Shown here piece after piece: positions 1-8,510 of a stretch of DNA of 33,780 nt. The notes under the pieces are model-generated. The model saw only the letters and a list, made by a program, of their open reading frames with translations, was not told the DNA's origin and did not search any database. Within the stretch, counting starts at the first letter, position 1. Each line of letters opens with the position of its first letter. Source of the stretch: Planctomycetota bacterium (GTDB taxonomy: Bacteria > Planctomycetota > Planctomycetia > Gemmatales > Gemmataceae); NCBI GenBank assembly GCA_009920765.1, contig RFZJ01000046.1, positions 1 to 33,780 of the forward strand. Reading direction: 5' to 3'. The position numbers and the translations under genes were made by a program.

Positions 1-960
1 CAGAGAATTTTCAATAGGGCGTACTTTCCAACCCATTTCTTTTAAAGCAACATTGCTTTTAAAGTGCATAATTCTTCGAGTCAACTGCACCCCGGTTAGG
101 TTTGCTTGAGGAGACTTGCCAGCAATAAAATCCGCCCACAATTCTGAAAAAAAAGCAAATCCGAGCGCCAAAGGATAAGGGATTTTAATTTCTGGGCCAG
201 GCAAGCCAACTATTTTCGATAATATTTGAAATACTTCTTTAATTGTTTTATTTTCCCCGGAAAGAATGTATCGCCTTCCTGGCTCTCCTCTTTCAAATGC
301 AAGAATAAATCCTTGGGCAATATCTCTTACATCCGCCAAATTCAAATCGCCGGAAATGTACTCCCGCCTTCCCGTTTTGCAAAAATCAAGGATCATTTTT
401 GAGGGCGGACTTAGACCATAATCGCCGGGGCCAACTGGAAGAGTAGGGTTTACAACAACAACCGGTGCCCCCATAGCCCCCAAACCCAAGGCAAATAGTT
501 CGGCACGCATTTTTGACCTACAATAACTTCCAATCGCATCTTTCAGCCCAACTTGCTGATTTTCAGTTATTTCATCAGTTTGATTTTTACGAGTAAGAAT
601 GCTCTCAGTACTAGTATGAACAATTTTTTTAACACCGAGATGAAGTGCACATTCAATAACATTTTTCGTGCCTTGGAAATTCACCCTATGATACTGTGAT
701 TTGCTTTTTCGCCAAAGGTTTGGATCTGCAGCAAGATGAAAAACTACAGAACAGCCTGAAATTGCGCGGGCTAAACTTTCTCTGGCTGTAATATCTGCCC
801 AAACAATCTCAAGATCATTTTTGGGGAGATGATCAATGTTTACGCCAGGTTTTTCAAGAACCCGAACTGCAAAGCCCCGCTCTAAAAGTGCAGTAACAAG
901 ATGGCTCCCTATAAAGCCAGCCCCACCCGTCACTAAAACTTTGCCACTAATGTTTAACAT
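1..960 (-). CDS. NAD-dependent epimerase/dehydratase, HpnA-like (C-terminus cut by window edge)
   Basis: This is an extended short-chain dehydrogenase/reductase, open for 320 codons from ATG at 960 to the window edge, so the C-terminus is missing. The N-terminus carries the dinucleotide-binding pattern GGAGFIG (residues 12-18) after a beta strand VLVT, and the catalytic pair is Y146-C-R-S-K150. The segment HLAADPNLW resembles the HLAADxxxW stretch of hopanoid-associated sugar epimerases (HpnA) and dihydroflavonol-reductase-like proteins. Family members act in the cytosol on nucleotide sugars or related alcohol/ketone substrates. The substrate cannot be read from sequence. It lies 61 bases downstream of fhcC on the same strand and may be co-transcribed. 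The family is certain; the HpnA assignment is only likely. Confidence 0.8.
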   Translation of the reverse strand, partial: MLNISGKVLVTGGAGFIGSHLVTALLERGFAVRVLEKPGVNIDHLPKNDLEIVWADITARESLARAISGCSVVFHLAADPNLWRKSKSQYHRVNFQGTKNVIECALHLGVKKIVHTSTESILTRKNQTDEITENQQVGLKDAIGSYCRSKMRAELFALGLGAMGAPVVVVNPTLPVGPGDYGLSPPSKMILDFCKTGRREYISGDLNLADVRDIAQGFILAFERGEPGRRYILSGENKTIKEVFQILSKIVGLPGPEIKIPYPLALGFAFFSELWADFIAGKSPQANLTGVQLTRRIMHFKSNVALKEMGWKVRPIENSL

Positions 961-1021
961 TGACACGAATTATTGATTCAAACGTTTTATTTAAGAACAA
1001 TAAAAGACACTTGAAACCTTT

Positions 1022-1825
1022 CTATGCCTTACAAAGAATTTCACCCAGACCAATAGAAATCAAATCTCCACAATATCTTGACCAAGGGGAATTCACAGTC
1101 GATAGAGGGAAGTTGAATTGCTTTAATTTATTAAAATAAATAGTTAAGAAAGAAGGGTCATAATTGCAAGAAAAACGAAAAGTCGGAAGCAAAGCAGGTT
1201 TTTCAGTAAGAAATACCAAAGTGCCTCTTTTCATCTCAGCACCAGCCCTAATGCCAACAGATCCGGCAGTAATAATGGTGCCTGCGATCATCCCCATACC
1301 TACAAAATCCCCAACATTTTTCCCAATCGCAATAAGACCACGCCTCATGTGGGAACCAACTTCATTACCACAGTTTCCATGAACGATAATATTACCTCCA
1401 CGCATTCCAACCGATGCCCCCCTGTAAGCAGCGCCAATGAGATGGCCCGCATCACCAAGGATTTCAATGGTACCACCTTTCATTTCAGCCCCGACCCAAT
1501 CAGTAGCAGAGCCCCTGACAACAATGGAACCGCCTGAAATGCCAGCCCCAAGGTGCATGCCGACATTTCCAAGAACCTCTATTTTTCCACGGGTCATTTT
1601 GCTGCCGATTAATTTAACATTTGCACAATCATTTTCGATCAGAATGAAATCATCGTCCATCGTTCCTGAAATAGAGAAGAACTGTCCTAGCTCGCATTTT
1701 CGATTACCATCAAAGACGGGAAGCTTAGAAATTTCTGAATTACTTTTACCAATGAACAAATCAGGTTTAATTGATTCCGCTTCAAGTGGAACCTTGGAAT
1801 TTGACACATATGAAAGACGAATCAT
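1022..1825 (-). CDS. fhcC: Formylmethanofuran dehydrogenase / formyltransferase-hydrolase complex subunit C
   Basis: FhcC is a structural subunit of the bacterial formyltransferase/hydrolase complex (FhcABCD), which transfers formyl groups from tetrahydromethanopterin to a methanofuran-type carrier and releases formate. The protein has 267 residues. From about residue 85 to 205 it shows repeated G-x-x-x-G units such as GAGISGG, GAEMKGG and GSHMRRG, the beta-helix repeat shared by FwdC/FhcC and the C-terminal domain of glutamate synthase. Both the length and the repeat density fit FhcC. The ATG at 1825 lies 38 bases downstream of fhcD on the same strand. fhcA and fhcB, often neighbours, are absent from this side of the locus as far as the window shows. 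Glutamate synthase domain proteins share the fold, but the fhcD neighbour decides the call. Confidence 0.92.
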   Translation of the reverse strand: MIRLSYVSNSKVPLEAESIKPDLFIGKSNSEISKLPVFDGNRKCELGQFFSISGTMDDDFILIENDCANVKLIGSKMTRGKIEVLGNVGMHLGAGISGGSIVVRGSATDWVGAEMKGGTIEILGDAGHLIGAAYRGASVGMRGGNIIVHGNCGNEVGSHMRRGLIAIGKNVGDFVGMGMIAGTIITAGSVGIRAGAEMKRGTLVFLTEKPALLPTFRFSCNYDPSFLTIYFNKLKQFNFPLSTVNSPWSRYCGDLISIGLGEILCKA

Positions 1826-1863
1826 AATAGACCTTTGAAAATTATCGGCTTAAAAATAAATAA

Positions 1864-2781
1864 CTAGCTTATCAATGAAGAAAGCCTGATGTGAACAGGC
1901 CCAAGCTTGCCCCCATAATTACCAGCACTTATACACTCGACACCTTCGCCACAAGCTGCGAAAAGGGCATTTTTCATTGCCGCTTCAACAGCCTCCCTGG
2001 AAAACCCATCAATCACAATTTCATAAACAGCAGAAACATTTGCATCTAATTGAGAATTTGAAATGGCTCGCAATGTAGGACAATAAGCCTCATTGGTACT
2101 GGCTTTAAGTTTTTTATATTTACTCCCTACCTTGCTGCCACTGCGAACAACGCCACCAGGAAAAGGAAGAATAACATCTGGAACTTTGCGCGCTGCTGCA
2201 ACCCCTCGGGAAGCAGCCTGCAGGGCAAGATTTTGAGTGGTACCAAGAATAAGAATATTCCCACCAGCCACACCTTTAACGGTGCCAAATTTATCTTCAC
2301 AGACAAATTCACCATCCATCACGGGAATTCGCCAGTATCTCTTGCCATCTAAAAGTTTACTAGTTTGATATCCATCCCCAAAAAAGCGCAACATGCCTCC
2401 AATTTGAATGGAACGCAATGGATCGATTGCAACACCATTGTAACATGCCGTGGTTGGGCAGGTAAGAATCGATTGTCCAACTCTGGCAACAATTGCTTTT
2501 TGCAAAGAATCTTTGGAAAAAGCAAAAAAAAGCAAAGAAAAGCCGGGGCGCCCATCTGGAGTTTCTTCTGGGGAAAGCTCCCGCTCAATTCCTGCTTCGG
2601 TATCGCAGCCAATAACTGAGGAGGCATGCCCTGTTGCAGTATTAGCAGCAATAAAAGCCCACTCTTTGGAAACCGCAGTTACAATAACACGAGTTCCGGT
2701 AATAGGAAAAGCTTCCGCAAAGGTATCAATGATTTTGACACCTTGAAAAATAAACGAAGGGGCCTCAGAATTGCTGATCAT
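1864..2781 (-). CDS. fhcD: Formylmethanofuran--tetrahydromethanopterin formyltransferase
   Basis: FhcD (Ftr homologue) is the subunit that transfers the formyl group between N5-formyl-tetrahydromethanopterin and the methanofuran-type carrier during cytosolic formaldehyde oxidation. The protein has 305 residues, close to the usual 300. It starts at ATG 2781 and reads with the Ftr family along its whole length, with conserved segments such as FAEAFPITGTR, SVIGCDTEAG, TCPTTACYNG and the C-terminal SAGNYGGKLG. It is followed by fhcC after 38 bases and preceded, 45 bases upstream, by the Tat-exported oxidoreductase gene. The fhcD-fhcC order is that of known bacterial clusters, but the oxidoreductase occupies the place where fhcA/fhcB would be expected. 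No frameshift or truncation is visible. Confidence 0.95.
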   Translation of the reverse strand: MISNSEAPSFIFQGVKIIDTFAEAFPITGTRVIVTAVSKEWAFIAANTATGHASSVIGCDTEAGIERELSPEETPDGRPGFSLLFFAFSKDSLQKAIVARVGQSILTCPTTACYNGVAIDPLRSIQIGGMLRFFGDGYQTSKLLDGKRYWRIPVMDGEFVCEDKFGTVKGVAGGNILILGTTQNLALQAASRGVAAARKVPDVILPFPGGVVRSGSKVGSKYKKLKASTNEAYCPTLRAISNSQLDANVSAVYEIVIDGFSREAVEAAMKNALFAACGEGVECISAGNYGGKLGPVHIRLSSLIS

Positions 2782-2826
2782 GAGAGTCCTCGCATGGATT
2801 CAAAAAAAGAAGGCCCAGAGATAAAA

Positions 2827-4104
2827 TCAAACAAACTTGGTAATGCCAGGCCTTGCAACTTCCGGCATGGGCATCATTCCCAATTCATATTTTGCAGGGG
2901 TAAGATCTTCCTTTGAATTCCACGCCATATCCCAAGTAATTAATTTACCCGTATAAGTTGCCATTCGACCCATAATAGCCATCAAAGTACTTTGGCACAT
3001 CCATTCCCCATCATTAATGGGTTTACCAGCCCTAATGCTGGCAAAAAGTTCATTGTGCTCATTTTGATACATGTCATCCTGTGGGCGCTTTTTCATTACC
3101 CAAGGATTTTTGCCCTTGATCTGATGCTTCATTACATCGCAAGTTCCTTGTGTACCCATGAGATAATCATTAACCTCATTAAAACAACCATCTTGCTGAC
3201 GAGTGTAACTAAAGGCTTTTGCGCCATTCTTCCACTCATATACTACGGCATGATGATCAAAGATATGACCAAAATCGGTGGATACACGAACCTGCCTACC
3301 GCCCAGACCCATCGCAGAAACAGGTGGTTCATCCTTCATCGCCCACATACATTTGTCAAGGCTGTGAATATGCTGCTCAACAATATGATCACCGCTTAGC
3401 CAGGTAAAATATAGCCAATTACGAAGCTGCCATTCCATGTCAGACCATTCAGGTTCCCGTTTGCGATGCCATAATCCCCCAACAACGTAATTGGTGTGCA
3501 TTGCAACAATATCACCAATTTGACCTTCGTGAATGCGGGTCATGGTTTCGCGTTTACCAAAGTGGTATCTCCAGCAAAGGCCGGAAACAACCGCAAGATT
3601 TTTGATTTTAGCCTGTTTGCATGATTCCAGAACAGAACGCACCCCTGTGGCATCTACAGCAACAGGTTTTTCAGCAAAAACATGTTTGCCTTTTTCGATG
3701 GCATATTTAATTTGCTGAGCGCGGAAATGGGGTGGGGTGGTAAGCAAAACAACATCAACACCGCTATCAATAACCTTTTTGTAAGCATCAAACCCTAAGA
3801 ATTTTTTATCGCCTACGTTAATCTTTCCTGCAAGTTCTTTGTCTTTATTAAAACTATTCAAACTTCCTTCAAGCCTATCTCCAAACATATCACCCATGGC
3901 ATGAAGAGAAACAGCTTTATCAGCACGCAAAGCCTGGGCAGCGGCACCAGATCCCCGCCCCCCACAACCAACCAACCCGATTTTTAATACGTCACTCCCT
4001 TGAGCGTAAACACCACCTGAAATCATAGGTATAGCCGAAATCGCAGCAGCGCCCGCCTTCAAAAAACCTCTTCTGGCGGCCACCGACCTTTTAGAAGTAG
4101 TCAT
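2827..4104 (-). CDS. Gfo/Idh/MocA family oxidoreductase with Tat signal
   Basis: This is a predicted NAD(P)-dependent sugar or inositol dehydrogenase of the Gfo/Idh/MocA family. It has 425 residues and starts at ATG 4104. The N-terminus has a twin-arginine signal (R11-R12-G-F-L-K) followed by an Ala-rich hydrophobic stretch and a possible cleavage site after VYA (residue 34), so it is probably exported folded. The Rossmann motif GCGGRG (46-51) follows a KIGLV strand, and the EKP motif (AEKPVAVD) typical of the family is present near residue 145. Planctomycetes carry many such Tat-exported paralogues, and the substrate cannot be inferred. It is the first gene of a minus-strand run leading into fhcD and fhcC. 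The link to C1 metabolism may be positional only. Confidence 0.9.
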   Translation of the reverse strand: MTTSKRSVAARRGFLKAGAAAISAIPMISGGVYAQGSDVLKIGLVGCGGRGSGAAAQALRADKAVSLHAMGDMFGDRLEGSLNSFNKDKELAGKINVGDKKFLGFDAYKKVIDSGVDVVLLTTPPHFRAQQIKYAIEKGKHVFAEKPVAVDATGVRSVLESCKQAKIKNLAVVSGLCWRYHFGKRETMTRIHEGQIGDIVAMHTNYVVGGLWHRKREPEWSDMEWQLRNWLYFTWLSGDHIVEQHIHSLDKCMWAMKDEPPVSAMGLGGRQVRVSTDFGHIFDHHAVVYEWKNGAKAFSYTRQQDGCFNEVNDYLMGTQGTCDVMKHQIKGKNPWVMKKRPQDDMYQNEHNELFASIRAGKPINDGEWMCQSTLMAIMGRMATYTGKLITWDMAWNSKEDLTPAKYELGMMPMPEVARPGITKFV

Positions 4105-4334
4105 TTCATTTTCCTTTATAAAACCAAGTTGTAATTAAGCAGAAAAACAACCAATACAACGGATTAATTACCCTAGCAACATATATTTTTTATTAGTCAC
4201 CCTCAATTTAACATATTTCTTAGGTTTTATCATATCATCTTATGGTTGGCCTTGACATAAAAACCCATTTAGAATAACGAATCAAAAGTTGTGTTTATAA
4301 AAGCTATAAATGCTTAAACCATAGAAGTACAAAC

Positions 4335-5174
4335 ATGCAGGAAAGCTTTACGGAACTAGAATCAGGAGATTACTCTGCATCTATTCCATTTCCTGGCCAT
4401 ACCAGAATCTGGGGAAACCAAGATCTAATCAATGCTATATTTTGGAGAGAATCTCTAAGAAAGCCCAATAAAGAAAATGAATTACCCAAAGCGGGCTCAC
4501 CTGAATGGTTCATGCACGCTGAAAAACTTCGCTACTCCCATTACGGAAAATGGGTTCCCAAACTTCTCGAATTCAACAAACATACAGGCGAGAAAATTCT
4601 ATGCATTGGTTCCGGACTAGGAACAGACTGGATTCAATATGCAAAAAATGGCGCAGAAGTTTGGGCAACTACAACCAAAGATACTTTAGATGATTTGATC
4701 AGACAGAATTTCCAAACTAGAAATCTTACCTTTAATCTAAGAAAACTATCAAAACAAGGAATCTTATTTTCGAACAGCAGTTTTGATGTGGTTTTGATAA
4801 ATGACTTTTGCAATGAAGAAATCACCCCCGAACATCTTAGTTCAGAAATTCAACGGGTTTTAAAGCCGGGCGGAAAACTTCTTTCCCTCTCAAATTCTCT
4901 TTACAGCATTAATTATTTCCTGAAAAAAGTATTCCCTACTCTTGTAAACCAAAAGAATCAGGAAACCAACTTTTACACTGCTTCAGAGCTCAAAACTATT
5001 TTCGCTTTCTGCCAGGAACCCAGAGTCCACAAAAGGCATCTGCAAAGAAACGATCTACCCCCCTTATTCCGATGGATCCCCATTCCGCTAATCGAGCGAA
5101 TAGTAGGCAAACATCTTGTATTCAAGGGCTTTAAACCACTTTCCCAGTCAATTCCTGTTTTACAAGCAGCCTGA
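4335..5174 (+). CDS. Class I SAM-dependent methyltransferase
   Basis: A 279-residue protein with a class I methyltransferase core. Motif I is ILCIGSGLGTD (residues 88-98). An acidic segment follows at FDVVLINDF, and a post-motif reads EIQRVLKPGGKLL, as in the Methyltransf_11/UbiE-like group. The first 85 residues form an extra N-terminal region with a FMHAEKLRYSHYGKWV segment just ahead of motif I. The C-terminal 90 residues are basic and hydrophobic and have no recognisable motif. The substrate is unknown; similar cores methylate quinones, lipids or glycan precursors. It starts at ATG 4335 without a strong Shine-Dalgarno sequence and is followed by the DUF488 gene 50 bases downstream on the same strand. 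Confidence 0.82.
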   Translation: MQESFTELESGDYSASIPFPGHTRIWGNQDLINAIFWRESLRKPNKENELPKAGSPEWFMHAEKLRYSHYGKWVPKLLEFNKHTGEKILCIGSGLGTDWIQYAKNGAEVWATTTKDTLDDLIRQNFQTRNLTFNLRKLSKQGILFSNSSFDVVLINDFCNEEITPEHLSSEIQRVLKPGGKLLSLSNSLYSINYFLKKVFPTLVNQKNQETNFYTASELKTIFAFCQEPRVHKRHLQRNDLPPLFRWIPIPLIERIVGKHLVFKGFKPLSQSIPVLQAA

Positions 5175-5224
5175 TTTAAAATATCATCATCTTTGTTACT
5201 TTTAATATCCATTAGTGAAATTCT

Positions 5225-5827
5225 ATGGCCGCATTTACTGTTGGACATTCAGTTTTAAGCCTTGAAGATTTCTTTAATCTGTTGCATATGCACAAAATCA
5301 AAACTCTCGTGGACGTGCGCAGTGTTCCATTCAGCCCCAGAAACCCTCAATTTAATCGCACAGAGCTCAATCAATCTCTGACAAATGCTGGGTTTAAATA
5401 TCATTTCATGGGAGACACGTTAGGTGGCAGACCATTTGATGAATCACTTTATCATGACAACGGAATTGCCAATTATCTCGCAGTACGAGAAAGCAAATCC
5501 TTTTTGGAGGCACTTTCCAAATTCATTGCATGGTCAAGGGAAGAAAATGCTGCATTAATGTGTGGTGAAGAGGATCCCATTACCTGTCACCGGGCATTAA
5601 TGATAACGCCAGCTCTGGCAAAATTAAAAATTTTTCCAAATCATATTCGAAAAGAGGGCGCGATTGAAACTCATCGGATGTTTATTCAGCGAACTGCAAT
5701 GCAGGCAAAGATCCTAAAAACTCCTCAACTTCCATCGTTGTTTTCTGATGATTCAGAAGAACGATTATTCGAAGATGCTGTTGAGAAACTGGCCAAAAAA
5801 TATGCTTATCGAAGATCTGATACCTAA
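5225..5827 (+). CDS. DUF488 domain-containing protein
   Basis: A 200-residue member of the DUF488 family, whose biochemical function is not established. Visible family hallmarks are TVGHS (residues 5-9), LVDVRSVPFS (28-37), LGGRP (66-70) and the cysteine-histidine segment C113-GEEDPIT-C121-H-R. The last resembles the conserved CxExxPxxCHR motif and suggests metal or nucleic-acid binding. The C-terminal 40 residues are charged and less conserved. ATG at 5225 gives the canonical family N-terminus. The stop at 5827 is only 3 bases from the stop of the converging rRNA methyltransferase gene. Co-transcription with the upstream methyltransferase is plausible. Confidence 0.9.
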   Translation: MAAFTVGHSVLSLEDFFNLLHMHKIKTLVDVRSVPFSPRNPQFNRTELNQSLTNAGFKYHFMGDTLGGRPFDESLYHDNGIANYLAVRESKSFLEALSKFIAWSREENAALMCGEEDPITCHRALMITPALAKLKIFPNHIRKEGAIETHRMFIQRTAMQAKILKTPQLPSLFSDDSEERLFEDAVEKLAKKYAYRRSDT

Positions 5828-5830
5828 ATC

Positions 5831-6967
5831 TTAAAGATCAAACAAGTAAAGCTTGCACGGGATCGCTCCATTAAAAAGCCTTATCGTTTTTTGAGGTGTC
5901 ATTTTCATTTCATTTAATGCATGAACATATCCTGTCATAACAGCCAATTTCCAACCAGAAAACCGGCTTTTGGCAACCGAGGCGATCAAACGATACACAT
6001 CAGCAACTCCTTCTTCCTGATCCAGCCGTATCCCGTATGGGGGGTTTAAAAATAAAAGACCTGTTGTATCCCCGGCTGGTTTTATTTTTTCAAAGTCTTC
6101 CTTGTGAAAGTCAATTAAATGGCCAACCCCAGCAGCTCCAGCATTATCTTTGCAAGCACGTAGAGAATCCCCCCTTAAATCAGAACCAACAACTTTAAGA
6201 CCTGGAATAATCTTGACCTGATTTCGAATTTGATTCCGTATATCGATGAAAAGGGATTGTTCAAAATCTACCCAACCTTGGAAACCAAATTTCTTACGTG
6301 TTAACCCAGGCGCCCTTGCAGTTGCAAGGGTCGCAGCTTCGATAGGTAAAGTCCCCGAACCGCACATGGGATCCCAAAAAGTCTGGGAAGAATCCCAACC
6401 TGCCAACATTATCAGCCCTGCGGCTAATGCTTCGTTAAGAGGTGCTTTCCACTGTTTTGGCCTGTAACCACGTTTATGAAGTGAATCGCCCGAGCTATCA
6501 AGACTAATTACACCATGGTTTTTACTGAGATGAAAATTAATTTTGACAAGTGGATTTTCCTTGTCAACGGATGGTCTTCTGCCAACCTTTTCAACAAACT
6601 GATCACAAATAGCATCTTTGATTTTTTGTGACGTAAACTGACTATGTGTTAAATTAGAATCCCGAACATTAGAATCAACCATAAGTGTATGGTCGGGAGT
6701 CATATATTTAGACCAATCAATGGAAGAAGCAAATTCATAAAGAGCTTCATCACTATCAACTTGGGATTCTGCAAGGAACAGCAGAACGCGAACCGCTGTC
6801 CTGAGACAAATATTGGCCCGATAAACCAAAGCCAAATCACCTTTAAAAGAAACGCCCCCTTCACCTGTTTTAACCTCTACTCCACCAAGAATCAAAAGCT
6901 CGGATGCAAGAATGTCTTCGAGTCCTTTTGCGCAAGTTGCAAAAAGTTTAAATTGATCTTTAATCAT
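5831..6967 (-). CDS. THUMP-domain class I rRNA methyltransferase (RlmL/YpsC-like)
   Basis: A predicted 23S rRNA guanine-N2 methyltransferase of the group containing the N-terminal half of E. coli RlmL and Bacillus YpsC. Starting at ATG 6967 it has 378 residues. The reading frame is open upstream to a TTG at 7015, but family proteins begin near the FKLFATCAKGLEDIL segment, which favours 6967. Residues 1-60 form the ferredoxin-like N-terminal part, about 65-160 the THUMP domain, and 165-378 the UPF0020 methyltransferase. The SAM-binding motif is DPMCGSGTLPIEAA (199-212) and the catalytic motif is NPPYG (308-312), the form used for exocyclic amino methylation. The gene is complete. It would act on rRNA in the cytosol. 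Confidence 0.9.
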   Translation of the reverse strand: MIKDQFKLFATCAKGLEDILASELLILGGVEVKTGEGGVSFKGDLALVYRANICLRTAVRVLLFLAESQVDSDEALYEFASSIDWSKYMTPDHTLMVDSNVRDSNLTHSQFTSQKIKDAICDQFVEKVGRRPSVDKENPLVKINFHLSKNHGVISLDSSGDSLHKRGYRPKQWKAPLNEALAAGLIMLAGWDSSQTFWDPMCGSGTLPIEAATLATARAPGLTRKKFGFQGWVDFEQSLFIDIRNQIRNQVKIIPGLKVVGSDLRGDSLRACKDNAGAAGVGHLIDFHKEDFEKIKPAGDTTGLLFLNPPYGIRLDQEEGVADVYRLIASVAKSRFSGWKLAVMTGYVHALNEMKMTPQKTIRLFNGAIPCKLYLFDL

Positions 6968-7146
6968 GAGATGGGTAGAAAATATTAAAAATCGAGATAG
7001 TAGCTCCCAGCGCAAGACAGCTATTCGACGCGAACAACTGCTAAGCTACTACCTCGAAAGCCATTAATAGACGCCCTTGGTATAAATATAAGATATAATC
7101 TGTACAGCTGAATTGCAATTGATTAGCTTTATAAATCTGGGAACTC

Positions 7147-7503
7147 ATGAAAACCTGCAATCGATATGCAATACTTGCCCATGATTACCCAGTCGAACAC
7201 TTCGACTTTATGCTTGAAAAGCAAGGGATTCTTGAGTCATGGCGCTTAAACCGATTGCCAGGAAACGCTCCCTTTATTGCAGAAAAAATCCCTGATCACC
7301 GTTTGGAATATCTCGAATACGAAGGTCCGGTTAGTAATGACAGGGGTTTTGTAAAAAGAATGGACAGTGGGAACTACGAACTTATTGCGGATACAGAATC
7401 ATTTATTATTATTCAGCTTTTTGGCGGAAAATACAAAGGCCAAATTAACTTTGATCGCATGGGTTCAAACACCCTTCTTGGAACGTTTCTTTCAGATACC
7501 TGA
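7147..7503 (+). CDS. Stand-alone LigD-type 3'-phosphoesterase domain protein
   Basis: A 118-residue protein made only of the domain found at the N-terminus of LigD (DNA polymerase/ligase N-terminal domain, PE family). In LigD this Mn-dependent domain trims 3'-phosphate or ribonucleotide ends during end joining. The segment HDYPVEHFDFMLE supplies counterparts of the metal ligands (H12, H18, D20), and PDHRLEYLEYEG supplies H51. The Arg of the usual HYDFRLE motif is Met (M22) here. It starts at ATG 7147 after TCTGGGA at suitable spacing. It is shorter than typical LigD PE domains (about 150-180 residues). No Ku or ligase gene is nearby, so a role in end joining is inference only. Confidence 0.82.
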   Translation: MKTCNRYAILAHDYPVEHFDFMLEKQGILESWRLNRLPGNAPFIAEKIPDHRLEYLEYEGPVSNDRGFVKRMDSGNYELIADTESFIIIQLFGGKYKGQINFDRMGSNTLLGTFLSDT

Positions 7504-7509
7504 TAGAAA
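7486..7509. terminator. Imperfect hairpin between two converging genes
   Basis: Arms 7486-7495 and 7500-7509 pair over ten positions with one T-T mismatch around the four-base loop ATAC. The hairpin covers the stop of the PE-domain gene and sits directly against the stop of the FHA-GGDEF gene. There is no good U-tract on either strand, so termination activity is doubtful. Confidence 0.3.
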
Positions 7510-8412
7510 TCAAGAAGATGAACTTTGAAAAACCACTTTATTTCTTCCACTCTTTTTAGCCATATAAAGTCGGGCATCACTCTGATGGATTAATTGATCC
7601 ATAGTAGCAGGGGGATCACCCTCCGTTGTTGCAACGCCAATACTTACGGTGACTTTAAATTTTTTGGATTCGAATTCGAATTGATTATTTTCTACAATCG
7701 CCCGAATTTTTTCGGCGAGAATTACGGCTTGCTCAATCTTGGTTTCGGGTAGAATAATCGCAAACTCTTCTCCGCCAAATCTTGCAAAAAGTTCTTCTCT
7801 TCGAATCGTTTCACGAATCAGGGTTGCCATTGCTTTTAAAGCAGAATCGCCTGCAAGGTGTCCCATGGAATCATTGACCGCCTTAAAATTATCAAGATCT
7901 ATCATAAGTACGGATAAAGGACGCTTATGTCTGTTAGATCTCGCAATTTCACGGTCTAAAAACTCATTAAAAAACCTTTTGTTCGGACAACTTGTAAGGG
8001 CGTCAATGATTGTAAGATTATAGATAACCTCGTGGTAATCAGCCTCAATATTTCCCCCAGCAAGAAAACGATAGATGCAGTTACCCACTTTTAAATAATC
8101 TCCATCCTTCATGAGCGTTTGGTTAGCAGGAACATCGTTGACAAATGTACCGTTGGTACTTTGCAGATCTGTTGCGAAATATGCACCAGCCTCATCGCGA
8201 TCTATTCTTGCGTGTTGCCTAGAAACAGAAGCATTATCAATATGAATCTGGCAACTTGGTGAACGACCGATTATTACATTTTGATCCGAAAGGGCAAACC
8301 GAAGTCCCATACCGGGACCTGTTGGATAGATTAATACCAGACATGCATCTTTGCAAGAAGCAGGCGCTTGCTTACTTGGATGTGAAACAAGTGTTTCCGA
8401 AAGTTTATCCAC
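7510..8412 (-). CDS. FHA-GGDEF diguanylate cyclase
   Basis: A 300-residue protein that would make cyclic-di-GMP under control of a phosphothreonine-binding domain. The FHA domain spans about residues 25-117, with GRS (49-51), the SxxH motif S64-R-Q-H67 and NGT (87-89). The GGDEF domain spans about 130-296, with IDLDNFK for the metal site and the active-site signature GGEEF (213-217), a functional variant. At the position of the product-inhibition I-site (RxxD) the sequence has RxxE (R204 to E207), so feedback inhibition may be weakened. No membrane segment is visible, so the enzyme is cytosolic. The start is a GTG at 8412: an in-frame stop lies 12 bases upstream and no earlier ATG exists. The FHA domain suggests input from a Ser/Thr kinase. 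Confidence 0.93.
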   Translation of the reverse strand: MDKLSETLVSHPSKQAPASCKDACLVLIYPTGPGMGLRFALSDQNVIIGRSPSCQIHIDNASVSRQHARIDRDEAGAYFATDLQSTNGTFVNDVPANQTLMKDGDYLKVGNCIYRFLAGGNIEADYHEVIYNLTIIDALTSCPNKRFFNEFLDREIARSNRHKRPLSVLMIDLDNFKAVNDSMGHLAGDSALKAMATLIRETIRREELFARFGGEEFAIILPETKIEQAVILAEKIRAIVENNQFEFESKKFKVTVSIGVATTEGDPPATMDQLIHQSDARLYMAKKSGRNKVVFQSSSS

Positions 8413-8510
8413 CAGATGGCCCCGCTAATTTCAAGTATTATTTATTCAATACTATGTAACATTTTAGCAGAGAAATCCATCAAAAATAAGTCCGACATGG
8501 ACAATCTAGG

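Noticed and set aside
1437..1838. 133-residue open frame on the plus strand
   Set aside because: It mirrors the repeated codons of the FhcC beta-helix on the other strand; Pro- and Ser-rich composition is an antisense artefact.
2992..3399. 135-residue open frame on the plus strand
   Set aside because: It is antisense to the Gfo/Idh/MocA gene, has no ribosome-binding site and no recognisable motif; the opposite strand encodes a complete family protein.
4252..4257. Perfect TTGACA -35 hexamer before the methyltransferase gene
   Set aside because: No acceptable -10 element at 16-18 bases (TAACGA at 17), so it was not listed as a promoter.
6968..7015. Longer start (TTG 7015) for the THUMP methyltransferase
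   Set aside because: The 16 extra residues do not match the family N-terminus, and an ATG at 6967 gives the expected start.
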